Source: Helicobacter sp. (lineage in GTDB: Bacteria > Campylobacterota > Campylobacteria > Campylobacterales > Helicobacteraceae). From it: a stretch of 27,136 nt of DNA. The notes below the pieces were generated by a model. It was not told the DNA's origin and searched no databases. It saw only the letters and a list, made by a program, of their open reading frames with translations. Where the stretch lies: the NCBI RefSeq assembly GCF_022511165.1, contig NZ_JAFLSB010000019.1:1-27136 (forward strand), given 5' to 3'. The translations under genes were made by a program, and so were the position numbers. Each line of letters starts with the position of its first letter. Positions within the stretch are counted from its first letter, which is position 1. Below, piece after piece: positions 1 to 7,734 of this stretch.

Positions 1-61
1 TAGCACCACCCTAGACTCTGCAGATTCTAGCGCATCTGCTTCATTACAAAAGGATCACTAA
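1..61 (+). CDS. tatB: C-terminal end of TatB (partial, cut by window edge)
   Basis: One frame is open from base 2 and ends in TAA at 59-61, encoding a polar Ser/Ala/Asp-rich tail that ends QKDH. A low-complexity, hydrophilic tail is usual for the C-terminus of TatB, the Sec-independent translocase subunit that recognises twin-arginine signal peptides together with TatC. The call rests mainly on position: the stop abuts the GTG start of tatC, and tatB-tatC is the usual order in this group. Only about 19 residues are visible, so no conserved domain can be checked. The AAGGA that serves tatC lies inside this tail. Confidence 0.55.
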   Translation, partial: STTLDSADSSASASLQKDH

Positions 62-853
62 GTGCTAGAAGATTTAAAGCCTCATATCCAAGACTTGCGT
101 AAAAGGCTTATTATTAGCATTTCTGTGCTTTTTATAGCTTTTATAGGGTGTTTTTTCTTTTGGGAGGATATTTTTGCTTTTATCAAAACGCCCCTAGATT
201 CTGTGCTAGGGCACGATGTGCGCGGAAAGTTTGTCGCTGCGGGTATGATAGAGGGTGTATTTATTGCAATGAAATCTGCTCTCTTTGCTGCACTTTTAAT
301 TTCCACGCCTATTATTTTTTGGCAAATATGGATTTTTGTCGCACCGGGCTTATATAAACACGAAAAAAAAGTAGTTATTCCTTTTGTGATTTTTGGCACA
401 ACGATGTTTGCAGTGGGCGTTGTATTTGCCTACTATGGTGTATTGCCTTTTATCATTAAAAATGTGCTTTTATTTGGCAATGACCAGTTTGAAGCCTATA
501 TCACCGCCGAGAATTATTTTACCTTTTTTATTCGCCTTGTAATTGGTTTTGGTATCGCCTTTGAGCTACCTGTGCTTTGCTTTTTCTTAGGGCAAGTGGG
601 CTTAATCACCGATGAGAGTCTAAAAGATTTTTTTAAATATGCTGTTGTGCTTATTTTTATTATCGCTGCCCTTATCGCCCCGCCTGATGTGATTTCGCAG
701 ATTCTCTTAGCTATTCCGCTTATTGGCTTATATGGTATCTCTATCCTTGTGCTTAAATGGGTAAATCCCGCCAAAAATCAAGATGAACAAGAGGAAGAGG
801 AGGAAGAAAGTCTGCAAAAAAATGAAATTTCACCCAAAGAGTCGCAGAAATGA
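62..853 (+). CDS. tatC: Sec-independent protein translocase TatC
   Basis: TatC is the inner-membrane core of the twin-arginine system, which exports folded, often cofactor-bearing proteins. The 263-residue product has the family N-terminus (LEDLKPHIQDLRKRLI), about six hydrophobic segments, and the conserved first periplasmic-to-cytoplasmic region VAPGLYKHEKK with Glu101, equivalent to the Glu in the E. coli APALYKHE motif. The C-terminus is a Glu-rich cytoplasmic tail. The start is GTG at 62, directly after the preceding TAA, with AAGGA 8 bases upstream. The stop overlaps the queA start as ATGA, implying translational coupling. Length is normal for the family. Confidence 0.96.
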   Translation: MLEDLKPHIQDLRKRLIISISVLFIAFIGCFFFWEDIFAFIKTPLDSVLGHDVRGKFVAAGMIEGVFIAMKSALFAALLISTPIIFWQIWIFVAPGLYKHEKKVVIPFVIFGTTMFAVGVVFAYYGVLPFIIKNVLLFGNDQFEAYITAENYFTFFIRLVIGFGIAFELPVLCFFLGQVGLITDESLKDFFKYAVVLIFIIAALIAPPDVISQILLAIPLIGLYGISILVLKWVNPAKNQDEQEEEEEESLQKNEISPKESQK

Positions 854-1989
854 GCTATCATACTCCTCCTTTTAATGACTTCACGCTCTCAAGCTATGAT
901 TACCCCCTGCCACAAAGTGCCATAGCTCAAAATCCCGCTAATCCACGAGAAAGCGCAAAGCTTCTTGTGTATGAAAGAGAGAGTGGGCGTATCACACATA
1001 GCGATTTTTATCATTTTTGCGATTTTGTGCCAAAAGAGACGCTCATAGTGCTTAACAACACAAAAGTGATAAAGGCGCGAATATACGCACACAAGCTTAA
1101 TCCCCTCACACAAAGTCTAAGCCATAAAAAGTATGAAATATTTTTTCATAAAGCTTTAGAAACAACAAATTCTGCAGAATCTACACTTTTTCTTGCACAA
1201 ATCAAAGGACGCGTAAAAAAAGGAGATAAGCTTATTATTGCAGATTCTACGCCCTTAGCTCTATCATCACAAGCTTTTACACTCCCTCCTCATAGCACCA
1301 ATACGCCTATTGTTGCCGAAGTAAAAGAGTGCCTTGAGAATGGATTGCGCATAGTGAGCTTTAAGCAAGAAAATCATTTATTTTCCTATGAAGATATGCT
1401 TACAATGCTTAGCACTTATGGGCATATTCCGCTCCCCCCTTATATCAAACGCAGCGATTCTCAAGATGATGCGCTTTTTTATCAAAGCGTATTTGGCACA
1501 TCTCTTGGTTCAATCGCCGCACCCACAGCCTCTTTGCATTTTAGTGAAAAAAGCATAGAATCTTTACGCGAAGCATTTGAGCTTTGCTTTATCACACTTC
1601 ATATTGGTGCAGGGACATTTATGAATGTAGAAAGTAGCGATATTCGCCATCATCATATCCATACAGAATCTTATGAGCTTTCTGCAAAAAGTGCTAAAGC
1701 CATAGAAAAAGCCAATAAAGTGCTTTGTATTGGCACAACAAGTGCGCGATGCGTGGAGCATTATATGCGCCATAAAATATTAAAGGGAGAATGTGATATA
1801 TTTTTATATCCAAGTGTCGATTTTAAGCGCGTAGATTATCTATTGACAAATTTTCATCTCCCTAAAAGCACCTTGCTTATGCTTGTAAGCGCAATGATAG
1901 GGAGAAAAAAATGCTTAGAACTCTATGAGATTGCTTTGAATCGAGGCTATCGATTTTATTCTTATGGTGATGGGATGCTGATACTATGA
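850..1989 (+). CDS. queA: tRNA S-adenosylmethionine ribosyltransferase-isomerase QueA
   Basis: QueA transfers and isomerises the ribosyl group of SAM onto preQ1 in tRNA, giving epoxyqueuosine at wobble position 34. Family features include the N-terminal SSYDYPLPQSAIAQNPANPR stretch, VLNNTKVIKARI, the GHIPLPPYIKR segment, the AAPTASLHFS segment and HIGAGTF near residue 255. The C-terminus carries TNFHLPKSTLLMLVSA. At 379 residues it is somewhat longer than the common 340-355, with extra residues around 75-140. It starts with an ATGA overlap on tatC and ends with an ATGA overlap on rsmG, so the three are probably one transcript. Confidence 0.96.
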   Translation: MSYHTPPFNDFTLSSYDYPLPQSAIAQNPANPRESAKLLVYERESGRITHSDFYHFCDFVPKETLIVLNNTKVIKARIYAHKLNPLTQSLSHKKYEIFFHKALETTNSAESTLFLAQIKGRVKKGDKLIIADSTPLALSSQAFTLPPHSTNTPIVAEVKECLENGLRIVSFKQENHLFSYEDMLTMLSTYGHIPLPPYIKRSDSQDDALFYQSVFGTSLGSIAAPTASLHFSEKSIESLREAFELCFITLHIGAGTFMNVESSDIRHHHIHTESYELSAKSAKAIEKANKVLCIGTTSARCVEHYMRHKILKGECDIFLYPSVDFKRVDYLLTNFHLPKSTLLMLVSAMIGRKKCLELYEIALNRGYRFYSYGDGMLIL

Positions 1990-2582
1990 TACATTTACAA
2001 GAAAGGCTAAATAGCCAACGCATTCTTCTCTCCGATGCGTGTTATAAACATTTTGAAACCTTTGGAGAGGAGCTTTTAAAGTGGAATAAGATTCACAATC
2101 TCACAGGTGCAAGCAGTCTAGAATCTGTAAGTGAAAATATTTTTGATTCACTCTATCCGCTGAAATTTATTGATCCATTTGAGAGTTGCTTAGATGTAGG
2201 CTCGGGAGGAGGATTCCCTGCAATCCCACTTGCTATTGCCTGTCCTATGGCGTATTTTACTCTCGTAGAGCCGCGTCAAAAACGTGCATCGTTTTTGCAA
2301 AATATTGCCCTTGAGCTTGGTTTAAAAAATGTGCGTGTGAAAGTTATGAATATCCAAGATGTGCCTATTAGTGAAGTCAATAATATCGCACTTATCACTT
2401 CACGCGCTCTTATGGACGCAAAGATGCTCATTAGTGTCTCGCGTAAATTTCTTAAAAGCGATGGATATTTTCTACTCTATAAAGGCACACAATTTCGCAA
2501 AGAAATGCCACATATGAGCGTAGAGGAGTGCTTTACACGCGAGAATCGCATTTATTATTATAAGAGCTATCGCGATTCATAA
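1986..2582 (+). CDS. rsmG: 16S rRNA (guanine-527-N7)-methyltransferase RsmG
   Basis: RsmG (GidB) uses SAM to methylate N7 of G527 in 16S rRNA; its loss gives low-level streptomycin resistance in several bacteria. The 198-residue product has the FxxxLLKWNKIHNLTG-type N-terminal segment (residues 24-41) and the SAM-binding glycine loop DVGSGGGFPAIPLAI. LVEPRQKRASFL follows, then the ITSRAL segment near residue 135. It overlaps queA by 4 bases and is followed after 32 bases by the small zinc-ribbon gene. Length is normal for the shorter campylobacterotal versions. Confidence 0.95.
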   Translation: MIHLQERLNSQRILLSDACYKHFETFGEELLKWNKIHNLTGASSLESVSENIFDSLYPLKFIDPFESCLDVGSGGGFPAIPLAIACPMAYFTLVEPRQKRASFLQNIALELGLKNVRVKVMNIQDVPISEVNNIALITSRALMDAKMLISVSRKFLKSDGYFLLYKGTQFRKEMPHMSVEECFTRENRIYYYKSYRDS

Positions 2583-2614
2583 ACGCACCAAAAAGCATAA
2601 ACAAAGGAAAATCA

Positions 2615-2842
2615 ATGATGAAATTTCTTATCATACTTTTTGCTTTAGCCTTACTTGCCTATATGATTGCGCGCCCTTTTATACGGCATCACTCCTCAAA
2701 AAAAGACAAGCCACAAGATAATATTGAGGAGATGTATCAATGCGCACATTGTGGCGTGTATGTATCAAGCACTGAAGCCATATTTGCCGATGGGATGTAT
2801 TTTTGCTCCAAAGACTGCCTCAAAAAAGGCGCAAAACAATGA
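2615..2842 (+). CDS. Small membrane-anchored zinc-ribbon protein (PP0621-like)
   Basis: This is a 75-residue protein with one N-terminal hydrophobic segment (about residues 3-20), a basic stretch (RPFIRHHSSKK), and a compact metal-binding module. Two cysteine pairs, CAHC (43, 46) and CSKDC (64, 68), should bind one zinc. The layout TM-basic linker-CxxC/CxxxC, with EMYQCAHCGVYVSSTEA, matches the small PP0621 family, whose function is not known to me. AAGGA precedes the start; the second ATG at 2618 is equally possible. The stop overlaps the next start (ATGA), so the two proteins are probably made together. Confidence 0.8.
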   Translation: MMKFLIILFALALLAYMIARPFIRHHSSKKDKPQDNIEEMYQCAHCGVYVSSTEAIFADGMYFCSKDCLKKGAKQ

Positions 2843-3246
2843 TTATCATCGGGCATTATGCTATCAAATATGAGCCATTTAGGCAGATTCAAGGCATAGA
2901 GGAGATTTTACACACCTCTCAAAATACTATTGTGTGGTTTGATACGGCAAAACTCAAAGAAAAAGGCTTTGAGATTGCTGCACACTGCCATACGCATCAA
3001 ATAGATTATGCGGTAATGATTCACTCTTTAGAGGAATTGCTTTTGTATGCTGCGCTTTTTCCAAAGTATTTAATCTTGCCTAAAGCCCATAAGGCAAAAT
3101 CATATCAAGCCTTGCTTAATCATTATTTGCTTGATTGCAAACTTTTGTGCGTGATTAAATCCAATGCGCAGCTTACAAAAATCGCACAACTTGGCATTGA
3201 TGGGGTAATTTTTAAGCAAGTTTTAGATACTATCTCCTCACGCTAA
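2839..3246 (+). CDS. Conserved-type hypothetical protein, 135 aa
   Basis: I do not recognise a named family. The start is set at ATG 2839, which overlaps the previous stop as ATGA; a longer frame from 2803 would run through the zinc-ribbon gene and is unlikely. The product is soluble and alpha/beta-like, with alternating hydrophobic strands and helices. It has a His/Cys-rich motif AAHCHTHQIDYAV near residues 49-61 and a C-terminal QLGIDGVIFKQVL stretch that resembles the last strand-helix of a TIM-barrel or Rossmann-type fold. I recall uncharacterised proteins in this position after gidB in other Helicobacter, but could not check. No signal peptide or membrane segment is visible. Confidence 0.75.
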   Translation: MIIIGHYAIKYEPFRQIQGIEEILHTSQNTIVWFDTAKLKEKGFEIAAHCHTHQIDYAVMIHSLEELLLYAALFPKYLILPKAHKAKSYQALLNHYLLDCKLLCVIKSNAQLTKIAQLGIDGVIFKQVLDTISSR

Positions 3247-3253
3247 ATGTCTT

Positions 3254-3259
3254 TATGAT
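3254..3259 (+). promoter_or_regulatory. Candidate -10 box for tRNA-Ser
   Basis: TATGAT lies 19 bases upstream of the mature tRNA 5' end, in the 32-base gap after the unknown 135-aa gene. Helicobacter vegetative promoters rely mainly on the -10 box, and no convincing -35 is seen. The tRNA could instead be processed from the upstream transcript. Confidence 0.35.
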
Positions 3260-3278
3260 TCTAGATTAAAGCAATTTT

Positions 3279-3366
3279 AGAGAGGTGTCCGAGTGGTTGA
3301 AGGAGCACGCCTGGAACGCGTGTAAAGTGCAAGCTTTCGAGGGTTCGAATCCCTTCCTCTCTGCCA
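3279..3366 (+). tRNA. tRNA-Ser (anticodon GGA)
   Basis: The 88-base gene folds as a class II tRNA. The acceptor stem AGAGAGG (3279-3285) pairs with CCTCTCT, followed by discriminator G and an encoded CCA ending at 3366. The anticodon stem CACGC/GCGTG encloses the loop CTGGAAC with GGA at 3313-3315, which reads UCC and UCU. A long variable arm, typical of tRNA-Ser, precedes the T arm containing GGTTCGAATCC. It stands alone, convergent with the permease pseudogene that ends 13 bases downstream. Confidence 0.97.
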
Positions 3367-3379
3367 GATTCTAATATTT

Positions 3380-4691
3380 TCACATCTTTTGTCTCAAAAC
3401 ATACAAAATAATTCCCCCTATTCCACTCCATATCACAAGGGCGATAATTGAGGGGAGTTTAAGTGCAGCTGGAGAAAAGGGCAGAAACTCTAAAAGCAAA
3501 AACACAATGCTTAAGATAACGCTCAAAAAACTTGAAAGACTAAAATAGCCTAAATGCCGCTTTTTAAACAAAAAAGCAATGCTACTTACATACAAAAACC
3601 CCACAATAATACCCACACAAGCCATATCTACAATATAAAGCAAAGATTGCCTACCAAAAATAACCATTAAGCAAGAAAGAAAGCCAACAATGCACACTAT
3701 GGGATAGGACACCCCAAAACGATTCTTTTTCATCAAGCTTTGTGGTAAATAGTGATGTATGCTAAGGGATTCAAGCATTTTACTTGTAACAATAAAAAAT
3801 CCATTAATTCCGCTTAAAATCGCCCCACATACGCTAATGCCCAAAATAGCGCCACCAAAAGTGCCAAAAAATGAAGACACGCTAGTATAAGTTGCCCAAG
3901 AAGGTGCAAGAATATGTGGCTTGCTTATGCCAAATGCGGTAATAAAAATCAGCAAACAATAGAGAAAAAAGCCAATCCATATAGATACATACATAATAGG
4001 CATTAAATAGATGTTTGCGATATTTGATAGATTCTATAACTTGTATCGCGCATTCAAAGCCAAGATATGCCCAAGGCGTGAGAGAAAAAACAATCATAAT
4101 AGAGCGTATATCTAAAGAATCTAAACTCAAATAAGAGTTTAGATTCTCCAAAGATTGCACATCAAAACTCATTATTACAAAAAAGACTACCACGCTTCCA
4201 CACAAAGCAACAACAAGCAGTTTTTGAAGCACAAATGCCGCGCGTATGCCCAAAACATTAATCACCCCAATCACAATAATGCTCAACATACTCACAAGTA
4301 TATCGCTCAAATATATAGCGGTATCGCTCACATTAAAAAGAATAATGCCACCCCCTAAACCAAAAGAATGAATCATTACATTAAGCGCAGTGGCATTTAA
4401 AGGAATAATGCACAAATATGCCAAAGTCAAAAACCACCCGCAAATAAAGCCGTGTGTCCTCCCCAAAGCTTTGAGTGTAAAATAAAACTCTCCTCCATTG
4501 CGCCTAAAAAAATTGAGCAAAAATGTATAATTTGTCGCAATAAGACACATCGCTACTCCGCCTAAAAATAAACCAATAAGGCTCTCAAATAATCCCTTTT
4601 GCAAAAATACATCTTGAGATAGCACAAACGCACCCCAACCGATAATACACCCTACACATAAAAAGATGATAGTAGTATTTTTTATTGCCAC
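3380..4691 (-). pseudogene. APC-family amino acid permease, frameshifted
   Basis: Two minus-strand frames together make one amino acid/polyamine permease of about 436 residues. The N-terminal part starts at GTG 4691 (product MAIKNTTIIFLCVG) and has the APC first-helix motif IIGWGAFVLSQ and the central WAYLGFECAIQVIES. It then runs out of frame at about 4015. The C-terminal part continues as IWIGFFLYCLLIFITAFG and ends at 3380. Reading must skip one surplus base between roughly 4031 and 3990; no homopolymer longer than three is present there. The GTG start lies inside the last codons of the ATP-grasp gene (10-base overlap), so the two were co-translated. A decayed gene is most likely; an assembly error cannot be excluded. 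Confidence 0.8.
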
Positions 4692-5568
4692 AATCTCCCA
4701 AATACCTCATCGTATGTGCGAGGATTAAATTTACCTGTGCCACCATTTGGCGTAAATGTAAGTTCTCCAACATACACTTTTTGCCCTATGCTATATAAAT
4801 CAACACGCACATAACCAAGTGTATTTGATAAGCTTTGAGCAATAGCACACATTGATTCAAGAAAATGGGGCTTATCAGGGGGAATCTTGGCTTTTGGATT
4901 AAGATAAGTAAAATCGAAGGCATTCCAATATATATCAAAGCAATCATTATGTGTATGTGTAGCATTTGCAACCTGAATAAAGCCAATTTTTTCATCAAAA
5001 CAATGGAATCTAAAATCCTGCACCTCTTCCCCCAATAACTCCTCTGCAAAGATTCTAGGTTCTATGTCTTTATAATGCCATTCTCTGAGTGAGGTATCTT
5101 GAAGAAAAGTATCTTTGTTTGAAACAATCACTACACCTCTACAATCGTGATTGGTTTTGAGTACAAAACTTTGAGGGAGTTTTGAAAAATCAATTTCTTC
5201 TGCATTTTTATAGATACCATAGAGTTTTGGGAGATATATGCAAGAGTTAGTATTAAAAAGCTCTTTGGTAAGAGAATCTATGGGAGCAAAGAGTGGAGAG
5301 TGAGGTTGAAGGATAGGTGGCAGAGAATCTTTTGTATGTAGAGATTGTGAAGTAGAATGTTCATTGAGGGATTTTTGAGAAGAAGTTGTGGAATTTATAG
5401 ATTCTTGACTAAGAAGCCAACCCCCCGATATTTATGTGAGTATTATTACTCTCTTGCAAAAGTGTATGGATATAGATTCTTGCTTTAAGTTTATCGGCTA
5501 AATGTGTATAATAGGCTTTGATACAAAAAAGTGTGCTTTAATCTATCTTTTAAGCTTTTTATACTCAT
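4682..5568 (-). pseudogene. TupA-like ATP-grasp (amidoligase/surface polysaccharide) gene with two frame breaks
   Basis: The start ATG at 5568 follows a textbook AAGGAG (MSIKSLKDRLKHTF...). A second frame carries HLADKLKARIYIHTLLQ, and a third, running to 4682, holds the main domain. That domain has PKLYGIYKNAEEIDFSKLPQ, SFVLKTNHDCRG, PRIFAEELLGEEVQDFRFHC, a DIYWNAF segment and GYVRVDLYSIGQKVYVGELT. These are landmarks of the TupA-like ATP-grasp family, found in surface-polymer loci and often called amidoligase or glycosyltransferase. Break one lies between 5537 and 5494 and includes a T6 run. Break two lies between 5431 and 5412 around G6 (C6 at 5421-5426 on the plus strand); five Gs would restore the frame. 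The usual N-terminal region seems short, so an internal deletion is also possible. Confidence 0.75.
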
Positions 5569-5651
5569 AATAAACTCCTTTTTGTAGTATAGTATAGCCA
5601 AAAAAGCTACATTTTTTGCTTTTGCACCCTATCTTTACACGCTCAAAATAT

Positions 5652-6983
5652 TTACTCGCCAAATACTCGCTTAAAAATCGCATCAACATTTTTGGTATAG
5701 TAGCTATATTCAAAGCACTCTTTAATCGCACTCTCGCCAATAAGATTGACAAGTTCAGAATCTGCGAGGAGATATTGCAAATAAAGGCTCTCTCCTTTTT
5801 CATTACACGCGCTTTTACCCTCCTGCAAATCCTGCCATACCCTCATCGCATTGCGCTGCACAATCGCATAAGAATCTTCGCGTGAAACACCCTTTTTAGG
5901 AAGCTCAAGCAAGATTCTTTGAGAAAAGACTAAACCACCTGTGAGATTGAGATTTTTTATCATATTTTTAGGATACACCACAAGCTTTTCAATCAACCCC
6001 TTAAGGCGCGTGAGCATAAAATCAGTAGTAATAAAACTATCAGGCAAAATAAATCGCTCCACGCTTGAGTGGCTAATATCCCTCTCGTGCCAAAGTGCTA
6101 CATTTTCCATTGCTGGAATCGCATAAGCGCGTATCATACGACAAAGCCCAGTGATATTTTCACTTAGCACTGGATTGCGCTTATGAGGCATTGCGCTACT
6201 GCCCTTTTGCCCTTTTTCGAAAAATTCCTCCGCCTCATACACTTCAGTGCGCTGCAAATGCCGAATCTCCACGGCGATTTTTTCACAACTACTTGCTAAA
6301 AGGGCTAAATCGCTAATGAGCCTTGCATATCTATCCCTTTGAATCACCTGATTGCTTACCGGTGCAGGTTTAAGCCCAAGCTCCTTGCACACAAGCTCTT
6401 CAAGCTCCATAGGCGTATGGGCGAGATTCCCCATAGCACCGCTTAGCTGCCCCACAGAGATAACTTCAAGCGTGGATTGCAAAGCCTTGATATGCCGCCC
6501 CAACTCATCATACCAAATCGCCAAAACAAGCCCAAAGGTGATAGGTTCGCCGTGGATTCCGTGGCTGCGTCCCACCATAAGTGTATGCTTACGGGTGAGG
6601 GCTTGATGTTTTATCACTTCTCGTAATTGCTCCACATCGCGCAAAATAATATGCAGCGAATCCCGCATCTGTAAGGCAACTGCGGTATCAATACAATCAC
6701 TTGAAGTAATGCCATAATGCACGAAACGACTCTCTTCACCCAAGCTTTCTGCCACCGATGTGGTAAAGGCAATCAAATCGTGTTTAGTTACTTTTTCTAT
6801 CTCATCAATACGCGCAATGTCAAATGTCGCATTTTTGCAGATTTTCTCACAATCGCTATCGGGGATTAGCCCTAACTTATTCCACCCGCGCACGAGGGCT
6901 TTTTCCACCTCTAGCCACGCAGAATATTTAGCATTTAAATCCCAAAGTTTTTTCATTTCTTCTCGTGCATATCGCTCTATCAT
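5652..6983 (-). CDS. purB: Adenylosuccinate lyase PurB
   Basis: PurB catalyses two steps of purine synthesis: fumarate release from SAICAR to give AICAR, and from adenylosuccinate to give AMP. The 443-residue product carries the fumarase/aspartase superfamily signature GSSAMPHKRNP (261-271) on the flexible catalytic loop. The acid-site histidine lies in VGRSHGIHGEP (His141), and TSSDCIDTA (residues 93-101) is also conserved. I chose ATG 6983 over the in-frame GTG at 6986 because AAGGAG (6995-6990) then sits at a spacing of 6 rather than 3. It is intact, unlike its neighbours: the ATP-grasp pseudogene starts 83 bases downstream and a GT90 remnant lies divergently upstream. Confidence 0.96.
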   Translation of the reverse strand: MIERYAREEMKKLWDLNAKYSAWLEVEKALVRGWNKLGLIPDSDCEKICKNATFDIARIDEIEKVTKHDLIAFTTSVAESLGEESRFVHYGITSSDCIDTAVALQMRDSLHIILRDVEQLREVIKHQALTRKHTLMVGRSHGIHGEPITFGLVLAIWYDELGRHIKALQSTLEVISVGQLSGAMGNLAHTPMELEELVCKELGLKPAPVSNQVIQRDRYARLISDLALLASSCEKIAVEIRHLQRTEVYEAEEFFEKGQKGSSAMPHKRNPVLSENITGLCRMIRAYAIPAMENVALWHERDISHSSVERFILPDSFITTDFMLTRLKGLIEKLVVYPKNMIKNLNLTGGLVFSQRILLELPKKGVSREDSYAIVQRNAMRVWQDLQEGKSACNEKGESLYLQYLLADSELVNLIGESAIKECFEYSYYTKNVDAIFKRVFGE

Positions 6984-7012
6984 CACTTTCTCCTTGTGTG
7001 CTATATATTTGC

Positions 7013-7039
7013 AGAATCTAGCGACTATGGCTAGATTCT
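7013..7039. repeat. 10-bp inverted repeat upstream of purB
   Basis: AGAATCTAGC (7013-7022) and GCTAGATTCT (7030-7039) are perfect inverted copies around a 7-base loop. It lies in the purB 5' region, with no T run on either side, so a terminator is not clear. It is built from the AGATTCTA word that recurs through the window. It could act as a leader hairpin or as a remnant terminator of a lost gene. Confidence 0.6.
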
Positions 7040-7130
7040 AATTGGGGTGAGTTAAAGGCAGATTCTAGCCAAATTTGCTTAAAAGGTTGTTTGTGGGCGA
7101 ATACTCTCATTTCTTGCTAAATACCTATGG

Positions 7131-7136
7131 TATAAT
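7131..7136 (+). promoter_or_regulatory. Extended -10 promoter box before the GT90 remnant
   Basis: TATAAT at 7131-7136 is preceded by TGG, giving a TGnTATAAT extended -10, the strongest promoter-like string in this gap. Transcription would begin near 7143 and run into the truncated glycosyltransferase. No ribosome binding site and in-frame start follow it, so the promoter may have outlived the 5' half of its gene. Confidence 0.5.
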
Positions 7137-7163
7137 ACTTCATAATTTCTTCAATACAACTAG

Positions 7164-7670
7164 AATAGGCTTTTTTATCGTGGTGGGATTTATCAGCCCC
7201 ACCGCACATTATTTTTTGAAAAATATTTCAACTCTCCTTTATGCGATTTGGGGCATACAGGGAGCAAAGAAGTGCATCATCAATGGCAAAAACCAAAAAT
7301 TGGTATCGCTAAACATCTGCCTTATAAATTTTTGCTTTCTTTAGAGGGTAATGATGTCGCAAGCAATCTCAAATGGGTGATGAGCTCTAATTCTCTTTGC
7401 ATAATGCCAAATCCAAAATTTGAAACTTGGTTTATGGAAGGCACATTGATACCAAATGTCCATTATGCGCAAATTAATGATGATTATAATGATGTAGAGG
7501 AAAGATTAGAATTTTTTATCAAGCACCCACAAGATGCCAAAGAAATTATCCACAACGCCCACAATTATATCAAGCAATTTTTTGATAGCAAACGCGAGGC
7601 GATTATCTCACTTTTGGTACTTGAGAAATACTTTTATTACACAGGGCAGATTGATAAACTTAGAATCTAA
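7164..7670 (+). pseudogene. Truncated GT90 (CAP10/LpsA-like) glycosyltransferase
   Basis: An open frame of 168 codons has the C-terminal half of a glycosyltransferase family 90 protein, the group that includes LPS core and CAP10-type transferases. Landmarks are FYRGGIYQPHRTLFFEKYF, then KPKIGIAKHLPYKFLLSLEG, NDVASNLKWVMSSNS and PKFETWFMEG. In the family the last blocks form the nucleotide-sugar site. The frame is closed upstream by TAG at 7161-7163, and the usual N-terminal 120-180 residues are missing. The only in-frame initiator noticed is TTG 7248, after conserved sequence has begun. A T6 run at 7171-7176 offers a frame change into the upstream frame, but that frame (from 7075) shows no GT90 likeness to me. 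I read it as a 5'-deleted remnant. Confidence 0.75.
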
Positions 7671-7734
7671 AACTTAGGGCTTTGGCTTATCATTACAAGA
7701 GACAAGCCCTCTCAAATAATCAAAAAATCTTTTT

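Noticed and set aside
2803..2838. Upstream extension of the 135-aa gene to a start at 2803
   Set aside because: It would lie wholly inside the zinc-ribbon gene, while the ATG at 2839 forms a clean ATGA overlap with its stop.
4155..4358. Plus-strand ORF inside the permease
   Set aside because: It is antisense to a conserved membrane segment, rich in His/Asn/Lys as expected for a complementary shadow, with no ribosome site.
7075..7344. 89-codon plus-strand ORF ahead of the GT90 remnant
   Set aside because: It crosses into the GT90 region in a different frame from the conserved blocks and shows no recognisable similarity of its own.
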